Shown piece by piece: positions 33,033 through 40,478 of a DNA stretch of 44,104 nucleotides. The stretch comes from an uncultured archaeon (GTDB lineage: Archaea; Halobacteriota; Methanosarcinia; Methanosarcinales; Methanoperedenaceae). The stretch covers positions 1 through 44,104 of the forward strand of contig CABMCA010000073.1 in the NCBI GenBank assembly GCA_902384525.1, read 5' to 3'. The position numbers and the translations under genes were made by a program. Under the pieces are notes generated by a model. It was not told where the DNA came from and made no database searches. It saw nothing but the letters and a program-made list of their open reading frames with translations. Position 1 is the first letter of the stretch. Each line of letters opens with the position of its first letter.

Positions 33033-33719
33033 CTAGATATGTCCTGCTTCTTTCATGCTGAAATGCCTTCCATCCCCGATTATTACATGGTCAAGAAGAG
33101 TGATCCCCATTATATTCCCGGTCTCAACGAGTTTCTTTGTTATTTCAATATCTTCCCGGCTTGGCGTCGGGTCGCCGGACGGATGATTATGAACCACTAT
33201 TATATGTGCTGCGGATTCTGCCAGTGCAAGCTTGAAGACCTCTCTTGGATGAACGATATTTGCATTCAAAGAACCCACCGAAATCGTTTCCTCCTTGATG
33301 ATCTGGTTTTTTGTATCAAGACAAAGCTCGATGAAAAGTTCCTTTTTTTGCTCCCTTATTTTTGGATATATCCGCCTGTAAACATCTTCGGGAGAGTTGA
33401 TCTTTTGTTTGTCCTCATCCTTGAAAGTTTCCAGGCGCCGCGCGATCTCAAAACAGGCTGCGATTTGTGCTGCCTTACTTTCCTTGATACCATGGACTTT
33501 CATCAATTGCGTTAAATTGATTTGTGAGAGCTGTTTAATGTTGTATTCTTTTAAGATTCTCTGGGATAGGTTTATGACATTTTCCTGCTTTGAACCTGTC
33601 CTCAGTATTATTGCAAGAAGTTCCGAATCACTCAATGCCGAAGCGCCGTTCTTTATGAGCCTCTCGCGCGGTCTTTCATCCTTTGGCAGATCATGGATCC
33701 TTATCTTGTATTCCTGCAT
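33033..33719 (-). CDS. radC: RadC-like JAB/MPN-domain protein
   Basis: The protein has an N-terminal helix-hairpin-helix-like part (GASALSDSELLAIILRTGSK, VHGIKESKAAQIAACFEIAR) and a C-terminal JAB domain with VVHNHPSGDPTPSREDIEIT, the metal-binding JAMM-type signature. Bacterial RadC is annotated in DNA repair, but its role is unsettled. The ATG at 33719 is preferred to an upstream TTG. It heads the mobA-fdhD-mobB run. RadC is more typical of bacteria, so transfer is possible. Confidence 0.92.
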   Translation of the reverse strand: MQEYKIRIHDLPKDERPRERLIKNGASALSDSELLAIILRTGSKQENVINLSQRILKEYNIKQLSQINLTQLMKVHGIKESKAAQIAACFEIARRLETFKDEDKQKINSPEDVYRRIYPKIREQKKELFIELCLDTKNQIIKEETISVGSLNANIVHPREVFKLALAESAAHIIVVHNHPSGDPTPSREDIEITKKLVETGNIMGITLLDHVIIGDGRHFSMKEAGHI

Positions 33720-33818
33720 AGGCCCGTACAATTATTTTCATACTTCTAAAATCTTTCCAGACAGGATAAACAATAGAACTATATTAAGAATCTGACATAT
33801 TGGGAATGGAGAAATAAT

Positions 33819-33983
33819 ATGGAAGATATAGATATAGAAATGGTTCTTGAGATCGACGGAAAAAAAATACCTATGAACGGTTTTGTTAAAAAAATCCTGT
33901 GCGGGATGGTCAAAGGTTCGATTGAAACCCTTCGTGGGGTTAATGATGATTGGAAGAACGTAAATATCAGGATGAGCAGGTAA
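33819..33983 (+). CDS. Conserved-looking 54-residue protein
   Basis: A short plus-strand frame reads MEDIDIEMVLEIDGKKIPMN, GFVKKILCGMVKGSIETLRG and ends DDWKNVNIRMSR. It alternates beta strand and helix in a compact fold, similar to small proteins I have seen in methanogens (self-consistent motifs: DGKKIPMN, FVKKIL, SLRGV-type TLRGV). GGAG lies 7 nt before the ATG. No function is known. It sits between radC (divergent) and the membrane protein at 34005. Confidence 0.78.
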   Translation: MEDIDIEMVLEIDGKKIPMNGFVKKILCGMVKGSIETLRGVNDDWKNVNIRMSR

Positions 33984-34004
33984 TGCCAATTAGAAATTTA
34001 TTGA

Positions 34005-34373
34005 TCATTTAACAATTTCGGAATTTGATTTTCGAATAGTTGCAAATATAATATACACAAAAGTTATCATTATTAAAATAAGGATCAATCCAAAAATCCT
34101 TTGTAAATCTTTAATAAAAGAATAATCCAGTGAAAAAATATGTGGTATATATATTAAAGATACATGCAAGATTAATATAAAGGCAAATGCTGCAAACAAA
34201 ATAAAAGCCTTTTTGATTTCATCATATTTTAAGAAAATCCTTGACCTGATCACATCAGGATCTTTTTTACATAAATATATTACTATATAAATCAGTAGAA
34301 AGAAAGTAATAATTGCTATCGGTAAAACAAGTACCTCATTTATAACTTCTAAAACGTTTTTAATATCTATCAT
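34005..34373 (-). CDS. Hypothetical three-helix membrane protein
   Basis: The 122-residue protein has three hydrophobic helices: VLPIAIITFFLLIYIVIYL, AFILFAAFAFILILHVSLIY and IFGLILILIMITFVYIIFAT, separated by a charged cytoplasmic loop (KKDPDVIRSRIFLKYDEIKK). No family is recognised. The region is AT-rich. It is convergent with the 54-residue gene and divergent from ahbB. Confidence 0.65.
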   Translation of the reverse strand: MIDIKNVLEVINEVLVLPIAIITFFLLIYIVIYLCKKDPDVIRSRIFLKYDEIKKAFILFAAFAFILILHVSLIYIPHIFSLDYSFIKDLQRIFGLILILIMITFVYIIFATIRKSNSEIVK

Positions 34374-34474
34374 ATTAATATATCTACGTTTACATTCAGT
34401 TGATTTATTTCCTATCCATACATGTAAACAATGAACATATATATGAATATTTCTAAAATAACCTATCTGATAAA

Positions 34475-34933
34475 ATGGACAAAATTGATTTGAAATTATT
34501 AAAAACGATCCAGGATGGAATTCCGATCGTATCCGAACCCTTCAAACATATTGCAAAAGAAGTTGGGCTTTCTGAAACAGATGTCCTTGCGCGTGTACAC
34601 AACATGGCAAAAGAAGGTGTCATAAGACGTTTTGGCGCTTCGATCGGACACAGGGCAATAGGAATAACGGCTAATGCCATGTGCACCTGGAACGTTCCTG
34701 ATGAGAAAGTGGAAGAACTGGGAGCCATAATGGCAGGCTTTCCGGAAGTCACACATTGTTATGAACGACCCAGATACCCCGATTGGAATTATAACCTTTT
34801 TACCATGGTCCATGCATATTCGCGTGAAGAATGTGAAAAAATAGCAAAAGAGATCTCTCTTGCTACGGGTATAAAGGATTACAGCATACTTTTCAGCGAA
34901 AGGGAGTTCAAAAAAACAGGCGTGAGGTTATGA
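34475..34933 (+). CDS. ahbB: Siroheme decarboxylase subunit AhbB
   Basis: This Lrp/AsnC-like protein (152 residues) acts in the alternative heme route, removing acetate carboxyls from siroheme to give 12,18-didecarboxysiroheme together with AhbA. An N-terminal HTH (LLKTIQDGIPIVSEPFKHIA) is followed by GVIRRFGASIGHRAIGITAN, then THCYERPRYPDWNYNLFTMV, the AhbB-type block. The YPDWNYNL stretch and the N-M-W pattern favour AhbB over AhbA. It overlaps the next gene as ATGA. No ribosome binding site is clear; a TATA-like stretch at 34438-34450 suggests a leaderless mRNA. Confidence 0.88.
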   Translation: MDKIDLKLLKTIQDGIPIVSEPFKHIAKEVGLSETDVLARVHNMAKEGVIRRFGASIGHRAIGITANAMCTWNVPDEKVEELGAIMAGFPEVTHCYERPRYPDWNYNLFTMVHAYSREECEKIAKEISLATGIKDYSILFSEREFKKTGVRL

Positions 34934-35565
34934 GTGATTTTTTACCTCTTATGCTTGACCTGAAGGAAAAAGAGATCATAATTTTCGGCGGTGGAGAAGT
35001 GGGTGAGCGAAAAGCGTCTCTTTTTTGTGAGTTTGCTTTAGTGACTGTCATAAGCAAAGAATTTACATCCGGATTGAACAGGTTTTATGAGATGGGAAAG
35101 ATAAAACTGATACAAGTTAAGGATATTACCGGGAAAGATATTTCCTCTTACCTGAAAAAAGCCTTTATTGTAATTCCGGCTACCAATGACGCGATATTGA
35201 ATGAGAGAATAGCAAAGATCGCAAGAGATGAAGGAAAATTTGTAAATCGTGTGGATGATATCGGGGATATTATAGTTCCGTCAGTTATCAGGCGAGGCGA
35301 TATTGTGATCGGTATCTCTACCGCAGGCCAGAGTCCTGCCCTTTCAAAATATATTCGCCAAAAAGTTGAAGAAGTGATAACACCTGAATTTGCACAAATG
35401 TCAAGGCTTCAAAATGAAATCAGGGAAATATTGAAATCCTCTGTGGATGAACAGAAAAAACGTAAAGTAATCCTTTGGAACATAATTAATGACAATGATG
35501 TATGGAAAGGATTCGAAGAATCATATGAAAAAGCATTTATTACTGCATCGAAGCATATAAGGTAA
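34930..35565 (+). CDS. Precorrin-2 dehydrogenase/sirohydrochlorin ferrochelatase (Met8-like)
   Basis: This NAD-binding enzyme oxidises precorrin-2 and may insert iron to give siroheme. Seen motifs are IIIFGGGEVGERKASLF (Rossmann with a GGG turn), VIPATNDAILNERIAKIARD, FVNRVDDIGDIIVPSVIRRG and GISTAGQSPALSKYIRQKV. The length, 211 residues, matches archaeal Met8-type proteins. It is coupled to ahbB by ATGA and followed by hemA after 25 nt, so this is the siroheme and heme branch of one pathway. Confidence 0.92.
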   Translation: MSDFLPLMLDLKEKEIIIFGGGEVGERKASLFCEFALVTVISKEFTSGLNRFYEMGKIKLIQVKDITGKDISSYLKKAFIVIPATNDAILNERIAKIARDEGKFVNRVDDIGDIIVPSVIRRGDIVIGISTAGQSPALSKYIRQKVEEVITPEFAQMSRLQNEIREILKSSVDEQKKRKVILWNIINDNDVWKGFEESYEKAFITASKHIR

Positions 35566-35590
35566 AACGAACATAAAACAGGGACAATCA

Positions 35591-36844
35591 ATGACAGAAA
35601 TATCAAGCATGCTAATTACTCATACCAAAGCGACAATAGTAGAAATGGAAGGCGCATGGCATGGCGGCATAGACCAGCTTCTGGTGCATCTTAAGTCACA
35701 TGAACTTGTGGAAGAATGCGCTGTACTTAAGACCTGCAACCGTGTTGAAGTTTATGTTGTTTCGCCAAAAGGAAGCAAAGTGCTTTTTGAGTTTGCAAAA
35801 CATATGAAAGTCTCTTCAAGGATCATTGATTTCCTTGACCATGAAGAGTCACTCAGGCATCTTTTGCGCCTGACATCTGGTCTTGAATCGATGATCGTGG
35901 GTGAAGACCAGATACTCGGGCAGGTAAAAGAATTGTTCCAGATGGCAAAGAAAGCAGGAGCCGTTGGAAAGGTCCTTGATACTGCGTTCAATAAGTCGAT
36001 ACAGGTTGGAAAGCGTACCCGGAATGAGACCGGGATAAACAAAGGCTCGGTATCTATTGGTTCAGCAGCAGTGGAACTGGCTGAAAAGGAATTAGGCGGA
36101 CTTGTTGGAAAAACAGTAATGGTAATAGGTGCAGGAGAGATGGGAACACTTGTGGCAAAAGCGCTTGCTAATAAGGATATCAAGGTTATTTACGTGGCTA
36201 ACAGGACATTTGATAAAGCACAGAACCTGGCATGTGAATTGAATGGTGAAGCCGTGCCGTATGAGAAAATGGAAGAATATATCCCTAAATCAGATGTTGT
36301 AATCAGCGCCACCAAGGCGCCTCATTTTGTCTTAACACAAGAAATAATGTCAAGACTATTGGAAAAACGAAAAAAGGATATCATGCTCGTAGACATTGGC
36401 AATCCCAGGAATATCGAAAGCAGTACAGGGGATCTGCCGGGTGTGAGCCTTCATAATATCGACAGTTTAAGAAGTATCAGCGAGGCAAACCTTGATAAAC
36501 GAAGGGCTGAAGCAAAAAAAGCGGAGATCATTATAGAAGAAGAATTGTCTCTTCTTAAACGACAGTACAAGCGCCAGATGGCGGACAATATTATATCAGC
36601 TCTTTATTCTAAAGTTGAGAAAATCCGGGAACAGGAGCGAGAAACGGCAATAAACAAGCTCAAGTCAAGACACACGATAGGGGATACAGAGCGTGAAGTC
36701 CTGGATGATATGACAAATTCTTTTGCCAAACAGATCCTTGCCGAACCAACAAAGATCCTCAGGAATGCAGCGGAGCATGATGATGAAAAATTCCTGGATA
36801 CGGTTTCAGAGTTATTTAAATTAAATGGAAAAAAGGTCAAATAA
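35591..36844 (+). CDS. hemA: Glutamyl-tRNA reductase
   Basis: HemA reduces glutamyl-tRNA to glutamate-1-semialdehyde, the first step of tetrapyrrole synthesis. The protein (417 residues) has the catalytic cysteine in LKTCNRVEVYV, ESMIVGEDQILGQVKELFQM, NADPH-binding VIGAGEMGTLVAKAL and DIGNPRNIE, then a long helical dimerisation tail. It follows the Met8-like gene and overlaps nothing; the CNNM transporter begins 3 nt after its stop. HemB, HemL and HemC are not in the window. Confidence 0.97.
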   Translation: MTEISSMLITHTKATIVEMEGAWHGGIDQLLVHLKSHELVEECAVLKTCNRVEVYVVSPKGSKVLFEFAKHMKVSSRIIDFLDHEESLRHLLRLTSGLESMIVGEDQILGQVKELFQMAKKAGAVGKVLDTAFNKSIQVGKRTRNETGINKGSVSIGSAAVELAEKELGGLVGKTVMVIGAGEMGTLVAKALANKDIKVIYVANRTFDKAQNLACELNGEAVPYEKMEEYIPKSDVVISATKAPHFVLTQEIMSRLLEKRKKDIMLVDIGNPRNIESSTGDLPGVSLHNIDSLRSISEANLDKRRAEAKKAEIIIEEELSLLKRQYKRQMADNIISALYSKVEKIREQERETAINKLKSRHTIGDTEREVLDDMTNSFAKQILAEPTKILRNAAEHDDEKFLDTVSELFKLNGKKVK

Positions 36845-36847
36845 TTG

Positions 36848-37864
36848 ATGGATTTCCCGTTAGCAATTGAAATATCAATTATATCGATATTGGTTGTGCT
36901 GTCTGCCTTTTTTTCCGGTTCAGAGACAGCACTTATCTCAACAAATAAAATACGGGTCCGGCACCTTGCAGATACAGGGAATAAAAATGCAACAGTAATA
37001 TTAGAACTGCTTGAAAATCCTGAACAGTTCCTGACCGCGATCCTGATAGGCAACAATATCGTCAACATCAGCGCTTCCGTGCTGGCAGCAGACGCAGCGC
37101 TTCATACCTTTGGAGACAGCGGGATCGCAATAGCTACAGCGGTGATGACTATGTTCATCCTTGTTTTTGGAGAGGTTTTTCCTAAAACGCTTGCTTCAAG
37201 ACATCCAGAATCGATAGCATTGCATATAGCAAAGCCCATACGAACGGTGATATTTATCTTAAGTCCGCTTGTCTGGATTTTAACTGAATCCATAAATTTC
37301 CTGATCGTGCGCTTTGGCGGAAAAGAACGTGTGCAGCATCCCTGCGTCACTGAAGAAAAAATTAAAATTATGCTAAGAGTCGGGGAAAAGGAAGGGACGA
37401 TCGAGAAACACGAAAGGGAGATAATACACAACGTTTTTGAATTATCTGACACAAAAGCAACAGAAGTGATGACCCCGCTTGAAAAAATGGCTTGCATTGA
37501 GGAATCAAATACTCTCGATACTGCGCTTGCTTTAATTAATGAATCCGGTCATTCAAGGATACCTGTTTATAAACAAACGCTTGATAACATCACCGGGATG
37601 GTGTATGCAAAAGATTTCCTGAAGTTCAGTGATCATGAGCTGAACTGGATAAAAGTTTATCAGGTTTTGCGCCCGACCCTGATCGTGAAAGGTGGGCGAA
37701 AAATTTATCCGATCATGAAAGAACTCCAGCAAAAGAAAATGAATATTTCAGTAGTAGTGGACGACAATAAGAAAGTTATCGGATTGATATCTATTGAAGA
37801 TATACTGGAAGAACTTGTTGGAGAAATTTTTGATGAATATGACGTCGAAAATAAAATTGGCTAA
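36848..37864 (+). CDS. CNNM/CorC-type membrane protein with CBS domains
   Basis: The 338-residue protein has an N-terminal CNNM/DUF21 domain of four membrane helices (SAFFSGSETALISTNKIRVR, VFGEVFPKTLASRHPES) and a cytoplasmic CBS pair from about 200 (ATEVMTPLEKMACIEESNTL, VVVDDNKKVIGLISIEDILE). Such proteins are linked to magnesium or other divalent cation export. The terminal transporter-associated domain seen in CorC is missing. The ATG at 36848 follows a TTG after the hemA stop. Confidence 0.92.
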   Translation: MDFPLAIEISIISILVVLSAFFSGSETALISTNKIRVRHLADTGNKNATVILELLENPEQFLTAILIGNNIVNISASVLAADAALHTFGDSGIAIATAVMTMFILVFGEVFPKTLASRHPESIALHIAKPIRTVIFILSPLVWILTESINFLIVRFGGKERVQHPCVTEEKIKIMLRVGEKEGTIEKHEREIIHNVFELSDTKATEVMTPLEKMACIEESNTLDTALALINESGHSRIPVYKQTLDNITGMVYAKDFLKFSDHELNWIKVYQVLRPTLIVKGGRKIYPIMKELQQKKMNISVVVDDNKKVIGLISIEDILEELVGEIFDEYDVENKIG

Positions 37865-37943
37865 CTGGCTGGTAATAAACAAAAGACCTTTGTGAACAAA
37901 GCTACGCAAAGCATTTTAACCAACACGATCAAAGATATGCCTG

Positions 37944-39113
37944 ATGGCAATTGACCCTATCTGCAAAACCACTGTTGATGAAAAAACGGCATTCAAATCA
38001 GTTTACAAAAACAAAGATTATTATTTTTGCTCCGAGAATTGCAAGAAGAAATTCGATGAGCTTGACAAAAGTGTGATCCGGGTGCGGCGTTCACTAAAAG
38101 ACAAAGAAAAGATATCATTCGCAAAGTTAAGGCGCGAGATCATAGAACCTGGCATCTGTACTCTTTGTGGGGCATGTGTGGCAAGCTGTGAAGTTTTGTC
38201 AGTGGTCAATGGCAAGCCCGCACTCAAAGGGCCGTGTACCGCATGCGGTGTATGCTATAACCAGTGCCCTCGAACCATTACCACGGAATCAAGCCTGATC
38301 GGGAATGTGCGTGATGCCTTCACTGCAAAATCTTTACTTTCCGAAGTAAAAGGACAGGACGGCGGGGTTGTGACATCCATGCTGCTCTATGCGCTGGAAG
38401 AAGGACTGATAGACAGTGCCATAGTTACTGTAAAAAGCGATGAGGAACCATGGAAACCTGTTCCGATCGTTGCCCAGACAAGAGATGATATTTTGCGCGG
38501 AAGTGGTTCGATCTATGTTCATTCACTCACAATGGAATCGTTAATGAGCGCAATAAAAAGAGGTTCCCGTTCAATAGGTTTTGTAGGTCCGTCCTGCAAC
38601 ATAGATGCCGTTCATAAAATGCAGAACTCACCCTATGGGTTACTTCATATGTTCATGAGGGCGAACATCCTGAAGCTCGGGCTATTCTGCATGGACACCT
38701 TTGATTATCCGGGTTTGAAAACATTTATCGAGCAGAAAGGTTTTCCCCTGTCTTCCATCAGGGAAATGAAGATCAGGAAAGGAAAATTCATAATCAGATC
38801 GGAGTCTTCTGCCACATTCCCTTTAAGTGAACTTGATCATCTCCGAAGCGGCTCATGCACCGTATGCACAGACCTGACAGCTGAGAAGTCCGACCTTTCA
38901 TTCGGAAGCGTGGGATAAAATGAAGGTTACACGACGGTACTTGCGCGAACAGGACTCGGTCTTGAGCTCTTGCAGGACGCAGCCGATAGGGGCTACATCA
39001 AGATAGAAACACTTGTTAGAGAGGGTCTTGACAGGGTTCTTCACCAGGCAAAAGCCAAGAAAGTGCAAATGTACATGATAAAGAAGAGAATTGAAACGGG
39101 GAAAGGTTTATGA
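37944..39113 (+). pseudogene. YHS-ferredoxin-FrhB protein with an in-frame TAA
   Basis: Residues 1-45 form a YHS/TRASH-like metal-binding domain (C7, C29, C33). Two CxxCxxCxxxC clusters follow (C72-C82 and C98-C108), then the FrhB/FpoF-like F420-binding domain (GQDGGVVTSMLLYALEEGLI, GFVGPSCNIDAVHKM, CTDLTAEKSDLSFGSVG). A TAA at 38916-38918 then interrupts; the frame continues NEGYTTVLARTGLGLELLQD and 64 more codons to TGA at 39111. Relatives read FGSVGS at the break, so TCA to TAA is the likely change. Function would be electron transfer between F420 and another carrier. Status, pseudogene or readthrough, is open. Confidence 0.85.
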
Positions 39114-39165
39114 ATAAACGGAAGTATTCTGAAGCCAAACTAAATCATTGGAGGATATAAATTTC

Positions 39166-39345
39166 ATGGGAAAAACAGGTATAACAAAATGGGGCAGAGT
39201 CAAAGGACGAAAAGGGAACATAATAATGGTCCCCGAAGCCGAACTCAGCCACAAGCGCCCCGGCCCGATGCAGCGATATACTTCTGAAGGCGCAAAGCGC
39301 AAGAAGATAGCCCGCTCACCTAAAGCTATTGTAAAAGGATCATAA
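39166..39345 (+). CDS. DUF5350 family protein
   Basis: The 59-residue basic protein begins MGKTGITKWGRVKGRKGNII and ends AKRKKIARSPKAIVKGS. The pattern fits DUF5350, a short family of methanogens, by my memory; no function is known. GGAGG lies 13 nt before the ATG; a TTG at 39148 would add six residues. The high lysine/arginine content suggests nucleic-acid binding. It is the next gene after the interrupted FrhB-like gene and likely in its transcript. Confidence 0.75.
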   Translation: MGKTGITKWGRVKGRKGNIIMVPEAELSHKRPGPMQRYTSEGAKRKKIARSPKAIVKGS

Positions 39346-39356
39346 ATAATCAGCAG

Positions 39357-39397
39357 AACGCAGATATCAATCTGCGTTTATCCGCATTCATCTGCGG
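39357..39397. repeat. GCAGAT-type intergenic repeat with hairpin
   Basis: AACGCAGAT-ATCA-ATCTGCGTT (39357-39378) is a perfect 9-bp hairpin, and ATCTGCG recurs just after it (ATCTGCGGTTA). The motif, with TCCGCATTCATCTGCGG following, resembles a short intergenic repeat seen widely in environmental prokaryote genomes. It may also end transcription from the DUF5350 gene. Confidence 0.55.
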
Positions 39398-39473
39398 TTA
39401 ATATATCACTTGAATATAAGGGTTGTAGTATGTGCGGATTGCTTTCTTAATCCGTCTATTCTGGTTTTAAGAT

Positions 39474-40358
39474 ATGGTGTCAGACCCTGTTCAGTTCCTT
39501 TTCAACGAAAATATCAATATATTTTTTCGTGATACTGGTACTCCTTTACTTGATACGTCATTCAGGGTTATAACTAATGTTCTCAGCCAGCCGGTCTATA
39601 TATTTTTTGCATCGCTCATATTCTGGTGCCTTAACAAGAAAACAGGCATCAGGGCTATGTATATAATTATGTTTTCTGCATACACAGCACTTCTTGCCAA
39701 GAACCTGTTCGGTATGCCACGACCACCAGCTTATCTTCATAAAGTCACAGAAAATGACTTCGGATTCCCCAGCGGTCACGCGCAGGTCTCATCAGGATTC
39801 TGGGGTTACCTGGGGTTGCAAAGCAAAAGAACCCGGATCATCATAATTGGCGCTGTTGCAGTAATCCTTGTTTCAGTATCGCGGTTATATCTTGGCGTCC
39901 ATTATCCGGGTGATGTGGTCGGGGGTATTATTTTTGGTCTCATGGTCGCGTTTATTTCATACAGGGGAGAGCCGGGAATCCTCAAAATATTCAATGAACA
40001 AAGCTGCAATTCAAAATATCTTATTGCTTTATTTCTTCCGATAATACCTGTTTTAATAACAACTTTTCAGGGAGGTCTTTTGAAAGAAGAGATTGAATTA
40101 GGGCTTTTAATGGCTTCCGTAGGAGCTGGTTATTTATTACAGGAGGAAAAGATCAGATTTCCTGATGTGAAAAATAAGAAACAAAAGATTAAAAGGGCAT
40201 TTATCGGCATTTTAATTTTAGGTTCGATTTACTTAATTTCAGAGATATTGTCCTTAGCATTTCCTGTTTTTGCATATATTAAATACGCTGCACTTGGATT
40301 TTCTTCAGTTTTTTTTGTTCCCTGGGTATTTATGAAGCTGGAAGGTGTGAAATATTGA
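39474..40358 (+). CDS. PAP2 superfamily phosphatase with extra membrane helices
   Basis: The PAP2 signature is complete: KNLFGMPRPPAYL, FGFPSGHAQVSSGFWG and VSVSRLYLGVHYPGDVVGGI. The 294-residue protein has the core helices plus an added C-terminal part with four more (YLIALFLPIIPVLITTF, RAFIGILILGSIYLISEI). It probably acts on phospholipid or polyprenyl phosphates; the added helices are common in archaeal members. It is not part of the upstream transcript, as a repeat hairpin intervenes. Substrate unknown. Confidence 0.9.
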   Translation: MVSDPVQFLFNENINIFFRDTGTPLLDTSFRVITNVLSQPVYIFFASLIFWCLNKKTGIRAMYIIMFSAYTALLAKNLFGMPRPPAYLHKVTENDFGFPSGHAQVSSGFWGYLGLQSKRTRIIIIGAVAVILVSVSRLYLGVHYPGDVVGGIIFGLMVAFISYRGEPGILKIFNEQSCNSKYLIALFLPIIPVLITTFQGGLLKEEIELGLLMASVGAGYLLQEEKIRFPDVKNKKQKIKRAFIGILILGSIYLISEILSLAFPVFAYIKYAALGFSSVFFVPWVFMKLEGVKY

Positions 40359-40478
40359 ACTTTTACTTTTACCCAATCTCCTTTCCAATCTTTTAAAGCG
40401 ATAGTTATTTGATTCTACGAAATAATAAATTACAGTGGGATTCTGTTTAATTAATTTTGTCGATTAAAGAGGTAAGGA

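Noticed and set aside
39114-39165. Separate gene fragment after the YHS-FrhB stop
   Set aside because: The stretch only holds the spacer and the DUF5350 ribosome binding site.
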